NCBI GenBank assembly: GCA_903868595.1 | Contig: CAIPVV010000050.1 | Coordinates: forward strand, 1 to 64,000 | DNA length: 64,000 nucleotides | Direction of reading: 5' to 3' | Source: an uncultured Pseudomonadota bacterium | GTDB lineage: Bacteria > Pseudomonadota > Gammaproteobacteria > Steroidobacterales > Steroidobacteraceae | Shown here: positions 33,614 to 44,307 of the stretch, piece after piece | Position numbering within the stretch: position 1 is the stretch's first letter | Layout of the letters: the number at the start of each line of letters is the position of its first letter | The notes under the pieces: generated by a model | The model's database searches: none | What the model was told of the DNA's origin: nothing | What the model saw: only the letters and a program-made list of their open reading frames with translations | Made by a program: the position numbers and the translations under genes

Positions 33614-36034
33614 ATGAAGTCCGGCGCGATCCTCGCATCGCTGGTGTTGTGTGCATACCTACCCTGTGCCCGTTCGCAGGTGCTACAGGGCGACGAATCG
33701 CGTTTCACCGTGGGTGATATCCGGCTCGAAGGCCTGCAGCGCGTGTCGGAAGGCACGGTGTTCAACTACCTGCCCGTCAATATTGGCGACGATCTGGGTC
33801 CCCAGCGTCTGCGTGAGGCGCTCAAAGCGCTCTATGCGACCGGGTTCTTCCGTGATGTGGAGCTGCGCCGCGATGGCAGCACGCTGGTCATCGCGGTGCG
33901 CGAGCGTCCGTCCATCGAGAGCTTCGAGCTCAAGGGCAACAAGGACATCAAGACCGAGGATCTGACCAAGTCCCTGCGCAACGTGGGCCTTGCCACGGGC
34001 AAGACCTTCGACCGCTCGGTGCTGGAGGACGTCAAGCAGTACCTCACCGACCAGTACTACAGCCGCGGCAAGTACGGCGTGCGCATCAACGCGACGGTCG
34101 AGGATCAGCCCGACAACCGCGTGCGCGTGAAGATCGACATCAAGGAAGGCGCGCGCGCCAAGATCCGCCAGATCAGCATCGTCGGCAACACGAAGTTCAA
34201 GGAAAAAGACATCCTCGAGACCTTCGAGCTGAAGACCCCGCGCTGGAACTCCTGGTACAAGCAGAACGACCGCTATTCTCGCGAATCGCTGCAGGGCGAC
34301 CTCGAGAAGCTCAAGTCCTACTACCAGGACCGTGGCTATGCCAACTTCCAGGTCGAGTCCGCGCAGGTCGCGATCGCCCCGGAAAAAGATGACATGTTCA
34401 TCACCGTGGCCGTCAACGAGGGCCAGGTGTTCACGATCTCCGAGTCCAAGCTCGCCGGCAACACCATCGTGCCGGAGGCGGAGATGCGCCGCCTGCTGCT
34501 GGTGCAGCCGGGGCAGATCTACTCGCAGCGGCTCATCGCCGCGACGCAGGAGCTGCTGCAGAATCGCCTGGGCGAGGAGGGCTTTGCCTTCGCCAAGGTC
34601 GATCCGGTGCCGAAGCTGGATGAGGACAAGAAGACGGTCTCGATGACCTTCCTGGTCGATCCGGGCAAGCGCGTCTACGTGCGCCACATCGAGTTCGCCG
34701 GCGTGACGCGCACCAACGACCTGGTGCTGCGCCGCGAGATGCGCCAGCTGGAGGGCAGCTGGCTCTCCAACGTCGCGCTGGAGCGCTCCAAGCAGCGCAT
34801 CCAGCAGCTCTCCTACATCGAGAAGGTGGAATTCGAGAAGAACAAGGTCGACGGCTCCGACGACCTCGTGGACGTGAAGTACACCATCAAGGAAGGCCCG
34901 AGCGCGCAGCTCTCCGGTGGTATCGGCTACTCCGCCTCGTACTCTTTCACGCTCAACGGCAGCTACGCGGATGCCAACTTCCTGGGTACCGGCCAGCGCG
35001 TCGCGGTCGAGCTGAACACCGGTCGCTACAGCAAGGTCTACAGTTTCTCGGAGACCAACCCGTACCTGAGCATCGACAACCTCTCGCGCACGTTCAGCCT
35101 GCGCTACAGCGATGTCACGCAGTTCGTGTCGGCCTCCTCGGACTTCTCCTCCAAGACGGTCGCGCTGGGCATGGAGTACGGCTACCCGATCACGGAGTTC
35201 CAGGGCCTGCGCCTGGGCGCCACGCTGCAGCGTGCCCAGTTGCTCACGACCTCCTCCGGCAGCGCCCTGCAGGCGCGCGAGTGGGTGCAGAACAACGGCC
35301 GGCCGTACTCTCGCAGTGCGGTGGACAACTACGGCAACATCTTCGAGTTCTACGGCAGCAAGTTCGACACCTTGGAAATGACCGCCGGCTGGTTCATGAA
35401 CTCGCTGAACCGCGGCCTGTTCGCCGACGGCGGCATGCGCCAGTCCCTCTCCCTGTCCTCCACCGTGCCGGGCAGCATCGTGAACTACTGGGTGGCCAAC
35501 TACGACTTCGTCAAGTACGTGCCGATCTGGCGCCGCTGGACGGGCTCGATCAACCTGCGCGGCTCCTACGGCGACAGCTTCGGCGACACCACCGGCCTGC
35601 CCCCCTACCGCCAGTTCTACGGCGGCGGCCCGGACACGATCCGCGGCTACCGCGAGAGCCGGCTGGGGCCAAAGGACAATTTCGGCAACCCCTACGGCGG
35701 CAACATGCTCGTCGTCGGCAGGGCCGAACTCATCCTGCCGGTGCCCGAAAAGTGGCAAACCAGTGCCCGGGTCAGCCTTTTCTACGATATTGGCAACGTT
35801 TTCGACACCAACAAGAAGACCCGTTTCTATGGAGTCGACGGGGTTACGCCTGTAACCTATGACTTCAAGTATGCTAATTTGCGCCGGTCGACCGGCCTGG
35901 CCGTGCAGTGGCTGGCACCGCTCGGCATCTTCCGGTTTAGCTATGCGCTGCCCTTGAATGCTTCGAAGGGCAACAGCGTCGTGTATGCGGATGAGAAAGA
36001 ACAGTTCCAGTTTTCCGTCGGACAGGCCTTCTAG
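33614..36034 (+). CDS. bamA: Outer membrane protein assembly factor BamA
   Basis: Core of the BAM complex that folds beta-barrel proteins into the outer membrane. The 806-residue precursor has a signal peptide (about 1-21), five POTRA domains (about 25-420) beginning with FTVGDIRLEGLQRVSEGTVF, and a 16-strand barrel. The loop-6 motif appears as IRGYRE (676-681), close to the usual VRGF, and the protein ends in phenylalanine (SVGQAF) as expected of an outer-membrane barrel. It is followed by skp. Confidence 0.98.
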   Translation: MKSGAILASLVLCAYLPCARSQVLQGDESRFTVGDIRLEGLQRVSEGTVFNYLPVNIGDDLGPQRLREALKALYATGFFRDVELRRDGSTLVIAVRERPSIESFELKGNKDIKTEDLTKSLRNVGLATGKTFDRSVLEDVKQYLTDQYYSRGKYGVRINATVEDQPDNRVRVKIDIKEGARAKIRQISIVGNTKFKEKDILETFELKTPRWNSWYKQNDRYSRESLQGDLEKLKSYYQDRGYANFQVESAQVAIAPEKDDMFITVAVNEGQVFTISESKLAGNTIVPEAEMRRLLLVQPGQIYSQRLIAATQELLQNRLGEEGFAFAKVDPVPKLDEDKKTVSMTFLVDPGKRVYVRHIEFAGVTRTNDLVLRREMRQLEGSWLSNVALERSKQRIQQLSYIEKVEFEKNKVDGSDDLVDVKYTIKEGPSAQLSGGIGYSASYSFTLNGSYADANFLGTGQRVAVELNTGRYSKVYSFSETNPYLSIDNLSRTFSLRYSDVTQFVSASSDFSSKTVALGMEYGYPITEFQGLRLGATLQRAQLLTTSSGSALQAREWVQNNGRPYSRSAVDNYGNIFEFYGSKFDTLEMTAGWFMNSLNRGLFADGGMRQSLSLSSTVPGSIVNYWVANYDFVKYVPIWRRWTGSINLRGSYGDSFGDTTGLPPYRQFYGGGPDTIRGYRESRLGPKDNFGNPYGGNMLVVGRAELILPVPEKWQTSARVSLFYDIGNVFDTNKKTRFYGVDGVTPVTYDFKYANLRRSTGLAVQWLAPLGIFRFSYALPLNASKGNSVVYADEKEQFQFSVGQAF

Positions 36035-36070
36035 GGTCTGCGGCAGAGGCGTCAACGAGGGGTTATCAGC

Positions 36071-36619
36071 GTGAACCGTATTGCTAAGTTTTTGGTCTCC
36101 GGCGTGGTTGTGGCGGCAGGTCTGGTGGTCTCGGCCTCGGTCTCCGCGGCGGATCTGAAGATCGGCGTCGTAAATTACGGCCGGCTTCTGCAGGGCTCCC
36201 CGCAGGCCAAGGCTGCCGACGACGCCATCCGCGCTGACTTCGCGCCGCGTGAGAAGGAGCTTCAGACGACCCAGGTCGCCCTGAAGTCGAAGGAAGATCG
36301 CCTGCAGAAGGACGCGGCGACGATGAGCGAGTCGCAGCGCGCGCAGTCGGAGAAGGAACTGCGCGACGGCTACCGCGACCTCGCCCGCAAGCAGCAGGAA
36401 GCGCAGGATGACTTCAACGCACGCCGCAACGAGGAAATGTCCCGCCTGCAGCGCACGCTGATCGAGGAAGTCACCACCTACGCCAAGGCGCAGAACTTTG
36501 ACCTGGTGCTGGCCGACGGCGTCATCTACGCCGCCAACTCGCTGGACATCACGCCCGCCATCCTGACGGCGATGCAGGGCAAGAAGCCGGCCGCGGCCGC
36601 CAAGCCGGCTGCCAAGTAA
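36071..36619 (+). CDS. skp: Periplasmic chaperone Skp/OmpH
   Basis: Holds unfolded outer-membrane proteins in the periplasm for delivery to BamA. The 182-residue precursor has a signal peptide ending near ASVSA (residue 26), a short beta strand (LKIGVVNYGRLL), a long charged coiled-coil (about 55-130; the tentacles) and a closing strand (NFDLVLADGVIYAA). An Ala/Lys-rich tail (KKPAAAAKPAAK) is longer than in E. coli. The start is GTG 36071, with GAGGGG upstream; there is no better in-frame ATG. Confidence 0.95.
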   Translation: MNRIAKFLVSGVVVAAGLVVSASVSAADLKIGVVNYGRLLQGSPQAKAADDAIRADFAPREKELQTTQVALKSKEDRLQKDAATMSESQRAQSEKELRDGYRDLARKQQEAQDDFNARRNEEMSRLQRTLIEEVTTYAKAQNFDLVLADGVIYAANSLDITPAILTAMQGKKPAAAAKPAAK

Positions 36620-36654
36620 CCCGTTCAGCGGGCCTTCGGCACAGGCAAACAAGG

Positions 36655-37701
36655 ATGGCCCTGTCGCTAGGCGAACTCGCGGTCCGCTTCGGCTGCGAGT
36701 TGCGCGGCGATCCGGCCACCCGGATTGAGCAGGCCGGCACCCTGTCCGCCGGGGCCGGCGTCATCGGTTTCGTCGCCAGTACCGCGTATCGCGACGACTT
36801 GAAGCGCACCCAGGTGTCCGCCGTGGTGCTGGATGCGCGCCTCGCCGAGTATTCCCCGGTCGCGGCGCTCATCAGTCCCAATCCCCATGCGACGTTTGCG
36901 CGCATCGCAGCGCTCCTGCATGTCCGGCCCAGCGCACCGCCGGGAATCCATCCCAGCGCGGTCGTGGATGCTGCGGCGCAAATCGATCCCTCGGCCCACA
37001 TCGGTCCGTACTGCATCGTGGGCGCGGGCGCGCAGGTTGGCCCGCGGGTCCAGGTCGGGCCCCATTGCATTATCGGCGCCGAGGCGAGCCTCGCCGCGGA
37101 CGTGCAGCTGGTGGCCCGCGTCACGCTGGGGCCGGGGGTGCGGATCGCCGAGCGCTGCATCCTGCATCCCGGCGTGGTGGTCGGCTCGGACGGCTTCGGC
37201 TACGCGCGCGAGGGGCCGGCCTGGGTCAAGGTGCCGCAGCTGGGCAGCGTGCGGGTCGGGCAGGACGTGGAGATCGGCTCCAACACCACGATCGACCGCG
37301 GCGCCCTCGGGGACACCGTGATCGAGGAGGGCGTGAAGCTCGACAACCAGATCCAGATCGCCCACAACGTGGTGGTCGGCGCGCACACGGCGATCGCCGC
37401 CTGCGTGGGCATCGCCGGCAGCACGCGCATCGGCAAACGCTGCATGATCGGTGGGGGGACGGGCATCAACGGGCATATCAGCATCGGCGATGACATCATC
37501 ATCGCCGGCTTTGGCATGATTACCCGTTCGCTGGAGAAGCCCGGGATGTACTCCAGTGTCATCCCGGTGGAGGAGGCGCGCACATGGCGACGCATTGTCG
37601 GCCGCTTGAAGCGCATCGATTCAATGGCTGCGCGGGTCACCGCGCTTGAGGGCGCGGCCGGCATCGCCGAACCGCCGCAACAGGAAGACAACAATGACTG
37701 A
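36655..37701 (+). CDS. lpxD: UDP-3-O-(3-hydroxyacyl)glucosamine N-acyltransferase
   Basis: Third step of lipid A synthesis: transfers a hydroxyacyl chain from ACP to the amino group of UDP-3-O-acylglucosamine. The 348-residue product has the N-terminal uridine-binding domain, then a left-handed beta-helix of hexapeptide repeats ([13 protein letters not shown]) and the catalytic-His region in [18 protein letters not shown]. The ATG 36655 begins the conserved N-terminus. It overlaps fabZ by 8 bases. Confidence 0.97.
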   Translation: MALSLGELAVRFGCELRGDPATRIEQAGTLSAGAGVIGFVASTAYRDDLKRTQVSAVVLDARLAEYSPVAALISPNPHATFARIAALLHVRPSAPPGIHPSAVVDAAAQIDPSAHIGPYCIVGAGAQVGPRVQVGPHCIIGAEASLAADVQLVARVTLGPGVRIAERCILHPGVVVGSDGFGYAREGPAWVKVPQLGSVRVGQDVEIGSNTTIDRGALGDTVIEEGVKLDNQIQIAHNVVVGAHTAIAACVGIAGSTRIGKRCMIGGGTGINGHISIGDDIIIAGFGMITRSLEKPGMYSSVIPVEEARTWRRIVGRLKRIDSMAARVTALEGAAGIAEPPQQEDNND

Positions 37702-38170
37702 CAAGCCGTTCATGGATATCCAGCAGATCCTCAAGTACCTGCCGCACCGCTATCCGTTCCTGCTGGTGGACCGGGTGCTGGAGTGCACCAAGGGCGAGAC
37801 GATCCGCGCGATCAAGAACGTCACGGTGAACGAGCCGCACTTCACCGGTCATTTTCCCGAGCGCCCGGTGATGCCGGGTGTGCTGATCCTGGAGGCCCTC
37901 GCGCAGACCGCCGGCATCCTGACCTACGCGACGCTGGCCAAGGTGCCCAACGAGAACACGCGCTTCTACTTCGCCGGCATCGACAAGGCACGCTTTCGCC
38001 GCCCCGTCGTGCCGGGCGACCAGCTGATCCTCACCGCTCAGGTCGAGCGCAACATGAAGGGCATCTGGAAGCTCTCCACCGTCGCGTACGTGGGGGAAGA
38101 GGAGGCCTGTTCGGCCGAGATGATGCTCTTCCCCGATGCGGACAACGCGTCGCCGTTCGTGGCGGCTTGA
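37694..38170 (+). CDS. fabZ: 3-hydroxyacyl-[acyl-carrier-protein] dehydratase FabZ
   Basis: Dehydrates 3-hydroxyacyl-ACP in fatty acid elongation and competes with LpxA/LpxD for the hydroxyacyl-ACP pool. The 158-residue hot-dog-fold protein has [13 protein letters not shown], the catalytic His in [14 protein letters not shown] and the catalytic Glu in [12 protein letters not shown] 37694 overlaps the end of lpxD and gives the standard length. Its place between lpxD and lpxA is conserved. Confidence 0.98.
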   Translation: MTDKPFMDIQQILKYLPHRYPFLLVDRVLECTKGETIRAIKNVTVNEPHFTGHFPERPVMPGVLILEALAQTAGILTYATLAKVPNENTRFYFAGIDKARFRRPVVPGDQLILTAQVERNMKGIWKLSTVAYVGEEEACSAEMMLFPDADNASPFVAA

Positions 38171-38179
38171 GGCGCGGCC

Positions 38180-38956
38180 ATGGCACGCATTGACCCCCGG
38201 GCGGTCATTTCCCCCAAGGCGCAGCTGGCTGATGACGTGGAGGTCGGGGCGTTCGCGGTGATCGGCGATAACGTGGTGATCGGTCCGCGCTGCTGGATCG
38301 GTCCGCACGCGGTCATCAACGGGCCGACCAGCCTGGGCGCGGACAACCGGGTCTTCCAGTTCGCCTCGCTGGGCGATGCGCCGCAGGACAAGAAGTACAA
38401 GGGCGAGCCGACGCGCCTGGAGATTGGCGACCGCAACATCTTCCGCGAGTACTGCACCGTCAACCGCGGTACCGTGACCGGCAACGGCGTCACGCGCGTC
38501 GGTGACGACAACATGCTGCTGGCCTACACGCACGTGGGCCACGACTGCACGTTGGGCAACAAGATCGTGCTCTCCAACCTCGTGATGCTCGGCGGCCACG
38601 TGGAGCTGGGCGACTGGGTGATCATGAGCGGCTACGCCGGCGCCCACCAGTTCTCCAAGATCGGGGCGCACGCGTTCATCGGCAACAACACCGCCGTCAC
38701 ACGCGACGTGCCGCCATACGTGCTGGCCGCCGGCCATCCCGCCGAGCCGCGCTCGATCAACTCCGAGGGCTTAAAGCGCCGCGGTTTCACGACCGAGCAG
38801 ATCCGCAACATCAAGAACGCCTACCGCGTGCTCTACCGCAGCGACCTGAAGCTGGAGGATGCGGTGGAGAAGCTGCAGGCCATGGCCGCCGAGCACGAGG
38901 AGCTGCGCATCTTCGTCGACTTCATCGGCAAGGCCACCCGCAGCCTGGTTCGATAG
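38180..38956 (+). CDS. lpxA: UDP-N-acetylglucosamine O-acyltransferase LpxA
   Basis: First step of lipid A synthesis. The 258-residue trimeric beta-helix protein begins IDPRAVISPKAQLADDVEVG and carries hexapeptide repeats up to about residue 190. The catalytic His region is LAYTHVGHDCTLGN, and HQFSKIGAHAFIGN lies near the acyl-chain ruler. A helical C-terminal domain (RRRGF-like KRRGFTTEQIRNIKNAYR) completes it. It is followed after five bases by lpxB. Confidence 0.98.
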   Translation: MARIDPRAVISPKAQLADDVEVGAFAVIGDNVVIGPRCWIGPHAVINGPTSLGADNRVFQFASLGDAPQDKKYKGEPTRLEIGDRNIFREYCTVNRGTVTGNGVTRVGDDNMLLAYTHVGHDCTLGNKIVLSNLVMLGGHVELGDWVIMSGYAGAHQFSKIGAHAFIGNNTAVTRDVPPYVLAAGHPAEPRSINSEGLKRRGFTTEQIRNIKNAYRVLYRSDLKLEDAVEKLQAMAAEHEELRIFVDFIGKATRSLVR

Positions 38957-38961
38957 TCCGC

Positions 38962-40125
38962 ATGGCCAGGCCGCTGCGCATCGCGCTGGTGGCAGGGGAG
39001 GCGTCGGGCGACCTGCTCGGCGCCGCCTTCATCGCGGCTGTGCGCCAGCAGCACCCCGACGTGCACTTTGAAGGCGTCGCCGGCCCGCGCATGCGCGCCG
39101 CCGGCTGCCGGGCGCTGGCCGATGCCGAGGAGCTCGCCGTCATGGGCCTCTTCGAGGTGCTGCGGCATCTGCCGCGGCTGCTGCGTCTGCGTCGGCGACT
39201 GCTGGCGGCCTGGCGCGCGGATCCGCCGGACGTGTTCGTGGGCATCGACTCCCCGGAATTCAACCTCGGCCTTGCGGGCAGGCTCAAGGCGCTGGGGATC
39301 CCCACCGCGCAGTACGTCAGCCCCCAGGTCTGGGCCTGGCGGCAGGGTCGCGTGCGCCATATCGCCGAGGCGGAGGACCTGATTCTGTGCCTGCTGCCCT
39401 TCGAGGCGGCGTTCTACGCGCAGTGCGCGGTCAGGGCGCTTTTCGTCGGCCACCCGATGGCCGACCAGATGCCGCTGGAGCCGGACCGCGCGGCCGCGCG
39501 CGCGGCGCTCGGGCTGCCGGCGCAGGGGCCGGTGGTGGCGCTGCTGCCGGGCAGCCGCCTGGGGGAGGTCGCGCGGCTGGGCGAGGTCTTCGCCCGGGTG
39601 GCCCGCCGGCTCGGCGAGGGCGGATCCGCCGCGCCACTGTTCGTGGCGCCGATGGCCTCGGCGGGCGTGAAGGCGGTCTTCGCGCAACAGGTCGCCGCGG
39701 CGGGCGCGACCGTGAGGCTCCTGGACGGCCAGTCGCCACTGGCCCTGGCCGCGGCCGATGCCGTGCTCGTGGCCTCCGGCACGGCGACGCTGGAGACGCT
39801 GCTGAGCAAGCGGCCGATGGTGGTGGCCTACCGGGCGGCGCCGGTGACGGCGTTCATCGTGCGCGGCCTGGGCCTGGTGAAGGTGAAGAACTTCTCCCTG
39901 CCCAACCTGCTGGCGGGCGAGGCCCTGGTGCCGGAGTTCCTGCAGGAGCAGGTCACGGTGGACGCGCTGGCGCAGTCGCTGCGCGGCCAGCTGGACGACG
40001 CGGCCAATCGCGCAAGGCTTGCCGCTGCCTTCCTGGGGATTCACCAGCAGCTGCGCCGCGGGGGGGCGGCGCTGGCCGCCAGCGCAGTGCTGGAGCTGGC
40101 CCGGACCGCCAAGCCGGCGGCCTGA
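38962..40125 (+). CDS. lpxB: Lipid-A-disaccharide synthase
   Basis: GT19 glycosyltransferase that joins UDP-2,3-diacylglucosamine and lipid X to form the disaccharide of lipid A. The 387-residue product starts with [16 protein letters not shown] (catalytic Asp region), and has [37 protein letters not shown] and the C-terminal [15 protein letters not shown]. The next gene (rnhB) starts on its stop codon (TGATG), indicating coupling. Confidence 0.97.
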   Translation: MARPLRIALVAGEASGDLLGAAFIAAVRQQHPDVHFEGVAGPRMRAAGCRALADAEELAVMGLFEVLRHLPRLLRLRRRLLAAWRADPPDVFVGIDSPEFNLGLAGRLKALGIPTAQYVSPQVWAWRQGRVRHIAEAEDLILCLLPFEAAFYAQCAVRALFVGHPMADQMPLEPDRAAARAALGLPAQGPVVALLPGSRLGEVARLGEVFARVARRLGEGGSAAPLFVAPMASAGVKAVFAQQVAAAGATVRLLDGQSPLALAAADAVLVASGTATLETLLSKRPMVVAYRAAPVTAFIVRGLGLVKVKNFSLPNLLAGEALVPEFLQEQVTVDALAQSLRGQLDDAANRARLAAAFLGIHQQLRRGGAALAASAVLELARTAKPAA

Positions 40126-40715
40126 TGCGCCGCCTGGTCGCCGGAGTCGATGAGGCCGGCCGGGGACCGCTGGCCGGCCCGGTGTTCGCCGCGGCGGTGA
40201 TCCTGGATCCGGCGCGGCCGATCCCGGGGCTGCGCGACTCCAAGCAGCTCTCCGAACCGGCGCGTGCCGCGCTGGCGCTGCAGATCCGCGCGCAGGCGCT
40301 CGCCTGGTCGGTGGCCTGGGCGGATCCGGCCGAGATCGACAGCCTCAACATCCTGCAGGCGACGCACCTGGCGATGCGTCGCGCGCTGCTGGGCCTGCCA
40401 CTGCGCGCGGCGCACGTGCAGGTGGATGGCAACCGGCTGCCGCAGCTGGCGGACCTGTGCGGCAGCTGCGAGGCGATCGTGCGCGGCGATGCGAGCATCG
40501 CGGCCATCAGCGCGGCCTCGATCCTGGCCAAGACGCAGCGCGATGCGCTCCTGCAATCCCTGGCCGGCATCTATCCGGGATATCGCCTGGCCGAGCACAA
40601 GGGTTACCCTACGCCCGTACACTTGCAGGCGCTCCGGCAGCACGGCCCGTCGCCGATACACCGCGGCTCCTTTGCGCCTGTCCGCCAAATTATTCTTGAG
40701 CTTAAGTCTAAATAA
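40125..40715 (+). CDS. rnhB: Ribonuclease HII
   Basis: Cleaves RNA in RNA-DNA hybrids, including single embedded ribonucleotides. The 196-residue product has [15 protein letters not shown] with catalytic Asp9 and Glu10, a third Asp in VQVDGNRLP, the fourth acidic position in [15 protein letters not shown], and the terminal [15 protein letters not shown] 40125 overlaps the lpxB stop by one base. It is followed seven bases later by dnaE, an order conserved in enterics. Confidence 0.96.
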   Translation: MRRLVAGVDEAGRGPLAGPVFAAAVILDPARPIPGLRDSKQLSEPARAALALQIRAQALAWSVAWADPAEIDSLNILQATHLAMRRALLGLPLRAAHVQVDGNRLPQLADLCGSCEAIVRGDASIAAISAASILAKTQRDALLQSLAGIYPGYRLAEHKGYPTPVHLQALRQHGPSPIHRGSFAPVRQIILELKSK

Positions 40716-40721
40716 ATCAAC

Positions 40722-43700
40722 GTGTCAGAGACTTTTGTTCATCTAAGACTTCATACCGAGTACTCCCTCGTCGACAGCGTCGTGCGGATGCCGGAACTCA
40801 TGGACGCCGTGGTCCAGGCCGGCATGCCCGCCGTGGCGCTCACCGATGAGTCGAATCTCTTCGCGATGGTGAAGTTCTATCGCGCCGGCATCGCCAAGGG
40901 GGTCAAGCCCCTGATCGGCGTGGACTTGTGGCTGGCCGATCCGCTGGAGCGCGAGGCGCCCGCGCGGCTGACGCTGCTCTGCCAAAACGAGGTCGGGTAC
41001 CTGAACCTCTCGCGCCTGGTGAGCCGCGGCTACCTGGAAGGCCAGCGCCGCGACACGCCGCTCATCGAGCGCAGCTGGCTTGCGCCCGGTACCGGGGCCG
41101 GGCTCATCGCGCTCTCCGGCGCGATGGACGGCGATGTCGGCCGCTGCCTGCTCGTCGGCCGGCCGGCCGAGGCACGCCGGCACCTGGAGCACTGGCGCGC
41201 GCTGTTCGGTGATCGCTACTACCTGGAGCTGCAGCGCGTCGGGCGCGCCGGGGAGGGCAGCTACGTGCCGGCCGCGATCGCGCTGGCCAGCGAATGCGGC
41301 GTGCCGGTGGTGGCCACCAACGACGTGCGCTTCCTCGCCCAATCGGACTTCGAGGCGCACGAGGCGCGCGTCTGCATCCACGACGGCACGCAGCTGGCGG
41401 ACCCGGCGCGGCGCCGCAAGTACACGCGCGAGCAGTACCTGCGTAGCCCGGCGGAGATGGTGGCCCTGTTTGCCGACGTGCCGGAGGCGATCGCCAACAG
41501 CGTGGCCATCGCGCGGCGCCTGAGCCTGCCGCTGCGCCTGGGCGAGAGCCGCCTGCCGCAGTTCCCCGTGCCCTCCGGCGAGAGCGCCGAGGAGCACATC
41601 CGCACGATTTCCGTGACCGGGCTGCACGCCCGCTGGGCCACGCACCCGGCCGAGTGGCTCACCGAGGAGCGCCGTTCGCTCTACGACGCCCGCCTGCAGC
41701 GCGAGCTGGACGTCATCTGCTCGATGGGGTTTGCCGGCTACTTCCTCATCGTCGCCGACTTCATCGCCTGGTCGCGCAACAACGGCGTGCCGGTGGGCCC
41801 GGGCCGCGGTTCCGGCGCTGGATCCCTGGTGGCGTATGTGCTGGGCATCACGGACCTGGACCCGCTGGAACACGAGCTGCTGTTCGAGCGCTTCCTGAAT
41901 CCCGAGCGCGTCTCGATGCCCGACTTCGACGTCGACTTCTGCATGGAGGGACGCGACCGGGTCATCGCCTACGTAGCCGACAAGTACGGCCGCGAGCGCG
42001 TCTCCCAGATCATCACCTACGGCACGATGGCGGCCAAGGCGGTGGTGCGCGACGTGGGGCGCGTGCTGGGCCACGCCTATGGCTTCGTGGACAAGATCGC
42101 CAAGCTCATCCCGTTCGAGCTGGGTATCACGCTGGATGATGCGCTCACCAAGGAGCCGGAGCTCAAGCGCCTCTACGAAACGGACGAGGAGGTGCGCAAC
42201 CTCATCGACCTCGCGCGGGCGCTGGAGGGGCTCACCCGCAACGCCGGTACGCACGCCGGCGGCGTGGTCATCGCGCCCTCGGTGCTCACCGACTTCACGC
42301 CGCTGTTCCGCGAAGCCGGCAGCCAGAGCGTGGTCACGCAGTTCGACAAGGACGACGTGGAGGCGGCGGGCCTGGTGAAGTTCGACTTCCTGGGCCTGCG
42401 CACGCTGACCATCATCGACCGTGCGGTGCGGATCATCGATGGGCTGCGCGCGGCGCGCGGCGAGCCGCCCCTGGACATGAACGCCTTGCCGATGGACGAC
42501 CAGGCGACCTACGCGCTGCTCAAGTCCGGACGCACCACCGCGGTGTTCCAGCTGGAATCGCGCGGCATGAAGGACCTGATCCGGCGCCTGAAGCCGGATC
42601 GCTTCGATGACGTGGTTGCGCTGGTGGCGCTGTTTCGCCCGGGCCCGCTGCAGTCGGGCATGGTGGATGACTTCATCACCCGCAAGCACAGCCCCGCGGG
42701 AACCGCGATCGACTACCTGCACCCCAAGCTGCAGGGGGTCCTGGAGCCGACCTATGGCGTGATCCTCTACCAGGAGCAGGTCATGCAGATCGCGCAGGTG
42801 CTCTCCGGCTATACGCTCGGCGGGGCGGACCTGCTGCGCCGCGCGATGGGCAAGAAGAAGCCGGAGGAGATGGCCAAGCAGCGCGCGGGCTTCGTCGATG
42901 GCGCCGTGGAGCGCGGCGTGGAGGCGGGCCGGGCGGCGTGGATCTTCGACCTGATCGAGAAGTTCGCCGGCTACGGCTTCAACAAGTCGCACTCCGCCGC
43001 CTACGCGCTGCTCTCCTACCAGACCGCCTGGCTCAAGGCCCACTATCCGGCGGCCTTCATGGCCGCAGTGCTCTCCTCCGACATCGACCACACCGACAAG
43101 GTCGTGACGCTGATCGATGAGTGCAACAACATCGGTCTCACGATCCTGCCGCCGGACGTGAACGCCTCGCTGCACGCCTTCACGGTCGCGGACCTGAAGA
43201 CCATCCGCTACGGGCTGGGCGCGATCCGCGGCGTGGGCGAGGGGGCGGTGGAGGCGCTGGTGGCCGAGCGCACGGCGCACGGTCCGTTCCGGGACCTGGA
43301 GGACCTGTGCCGCCGGCTGGACCTGAGCAAGCTCAACCGCCGGGTGCTGGAGGCGCTGATCCGCGCCGGCAGCCTCGATCGCCTGGGCAGCAACCGCGCG
43401 ACGCTCATGGCCCACCTGGGCGCGGCGATGCAGGCCGGCGAGCAGGCCGCGCGCGCGCGCGATGCCGGGCAGGTGGATTTCTTTGGCGTGGCGCTGGCCG
43501 CGCCGCCGCGCGCTGAGGCCAGTGCGGCCCGCAGCCAGCCGCAGCTGCCGGAATGGAGCGAAATGCTGCGCCTCGCCGGCGAGCGCGAGACGCTGGGGCT
43601 CTACCTCACCGGCCATCCGATCTCCCGCTTCGAGAAGGAGCTGCCGCGGCTGGTGTCGGGGCGCCTGGCGGACTTCGCGAGCGAGCGCCCGCCGGCGGCC

Positions 43701-44270
43701 GGCGAGGGCAACCGCTTCTTCGGTGGCCGCGTGGTCACGGCGGCGGGCCTGGTGCTGGAGCTGCGCAAGCGGGGCAACCGCACCAGCTTCATCCTGGATG
43801 ACCGCACGGGCCGCATCGAGGTGTCCCTGTTCGAGGACGTCTGGAATCAGTACAAGGACCTGGTGGTCAAGGACGCCCTGGTGCTGGTGGAGGGGAACCT
43901 GCGCTTCGATGAGTTCAGCGATGCCTGGCGTATCGCCGGCAAGCGCATCCTCTCGCTGGACGCAGTGCGCGAGAGCCAGGCGCGGCGCCTCGTGCTGCGC
44001 TGGCCCGCGCGGGCTGGCCAGGATCCCCAGGGGATCGCGGCGCGGCTGGCGGAGCTGCTGGCCCCGGCGCGGCCGGGCGACTGCGAGGTGCTGATCCGCT
44101 ACCAGCGGCCGGACGCCCGCTGCCTTGTGGCCCTGGGGGCCGCCTGGAGCGTGCGACCGGGGGCCGAATTGATCGAAAAACTGGAGTCCCTGGTCGGCCC
44201 GGACGGCCTGCAGCTGCTCTACGACGTCCCGGCGGGCGCAAGCTTGCGCGCCGGTAGTCCCGGCCCGTAA
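40722..44270 (+). CDS. dnaE: DNA polymerase III alpha subunit
   Basis: Catalytic subunit of the replicative polymerase. The 1182-residue product starts with a PHP domain (FVHLRLHTEYSLVDS), followed by palm with the catalytic Asp401 and Asp403 in PDFDVDF and the third Asp region in the fingers, then GPGRGSGAGSLVAYVLGITDLDP in pieces, a helix-hairpin-helix (YGLGAIRGVGEGAVEAL) and an OB fold (FGGRVVTAAGLV; RIEVSLFEDVW). The length and numbering match E. coli DnaE1, not DnaE2. The start is GTG 40722, with no clear ribosome binding site. Confidence 0.97.
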   Translation: MSETFVHLRLHTEYSLVDSVVRMPELMDAVVQAGMPAVALTDESNLFAMVKFYRAGIAKGVKPLIGVDLWLADPLEREAPARLTLLCQNEVGYLNLSRLVSRGYLEGQRRDTPLIERSWLAPGTGAGLIALSGAMDGDVGRCLLVGRPAEARRHLEHWRALFGDRYYLELQRVGRAGEGSYVPAAIALASECGVPVVATNDVRFLAQSDFEAHEARVCIHDGTQLADPARRRKYTREQYLRSPAEMVALFADVPEAIANSVAIARRLSLPLRLGESRLPQFPVPSGESAEEHIRTISVTGLHARWATHPAEWLTEERRSLYDARLQRELDVICSMGFAGYFLIVADFIAWSRNNGVPVGPGRGSGAGSLVAYVLGITDLDPLEHELLFERFLNPERVSMPDFDVDFCMEGRDRVIAYVADKYGRERVSQIITYGTMAAKAVVRDVGRVLGHAYGFVDKIAKLIPFELGITLDDALTKEPELKRLYETDEEVRNLIDLARALEGLTRNAGTHAGGVVIAPSVLTDFTPLFREAGSQSVVTQFDKDDVEAAGLVKFDFLGLRTLTIIDRAVRIIDGLRAARGEPPLDMNALPMDDQATYALLKSGRTTAVFQLESRGMKDLIRRLKPDRFDDVVALVALFRPGPLQSGMVDDFITRKHSPAGTAIDYLHPKLQGVLEPTYGVILYQEQVMQIAQVLSGYTLGGADLLRRAMGKKKPEEMAKQRAGFVDGAVERGVEAGRAAWIFDLIEKFAGYGFNKSHSAAYALLSYQTAWLKAHYPAAFMAAVLSSDIDHTDKVVTLIDECNNIGLTILPPDVNASLHAFTVADLKTIRYGLGAIRGVGEGAVEALVAERTAHGPFRDLEDLCRRLDLSKLNRRVLEALIRAGSLDRLGSNRATLMAHLGAAMQAGEQAARARDAGQVDFFGVALAAPPRAEASAARSQPQLPEWSEMLRLAGERETLGLYLTGHPISRFEKELPRLVSGRLADFASERPPAAGEGNRFFGGRVVTAAGLVLELRKRGNRTSFILDDRTGRIEVSLFEDVWNQYKDLVVKDALVLVEGNLRFDEFSDAWRIAGKRILSLDAVRESQARRLVLRWPARAGQDPQGIAARLAELLAPARPGDCEVLIRYQRPDARCLVALGAAWSVRPGAELIEKLESLVGPDGLQLLYDVPAGASLRAGSPGP

Positions 44271-44307
44271 CCTCTCGCGCTCTACAAGACTGGGGACCTA
44301 GCCCTCC

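Noticed and set aside
33683-36652. 989-codon minus-strand open frame across bamA and skp
   Set aside because: Antisense of two well-supported genes; the composition (His, Arg, Val, Leu) is that of a reversed codon shadow.
40743-43616. 957-codon minus-strand open frame across dnaE
   Set aside because: Antisense of DNA polymerase III alpha with no recognisable motifs.
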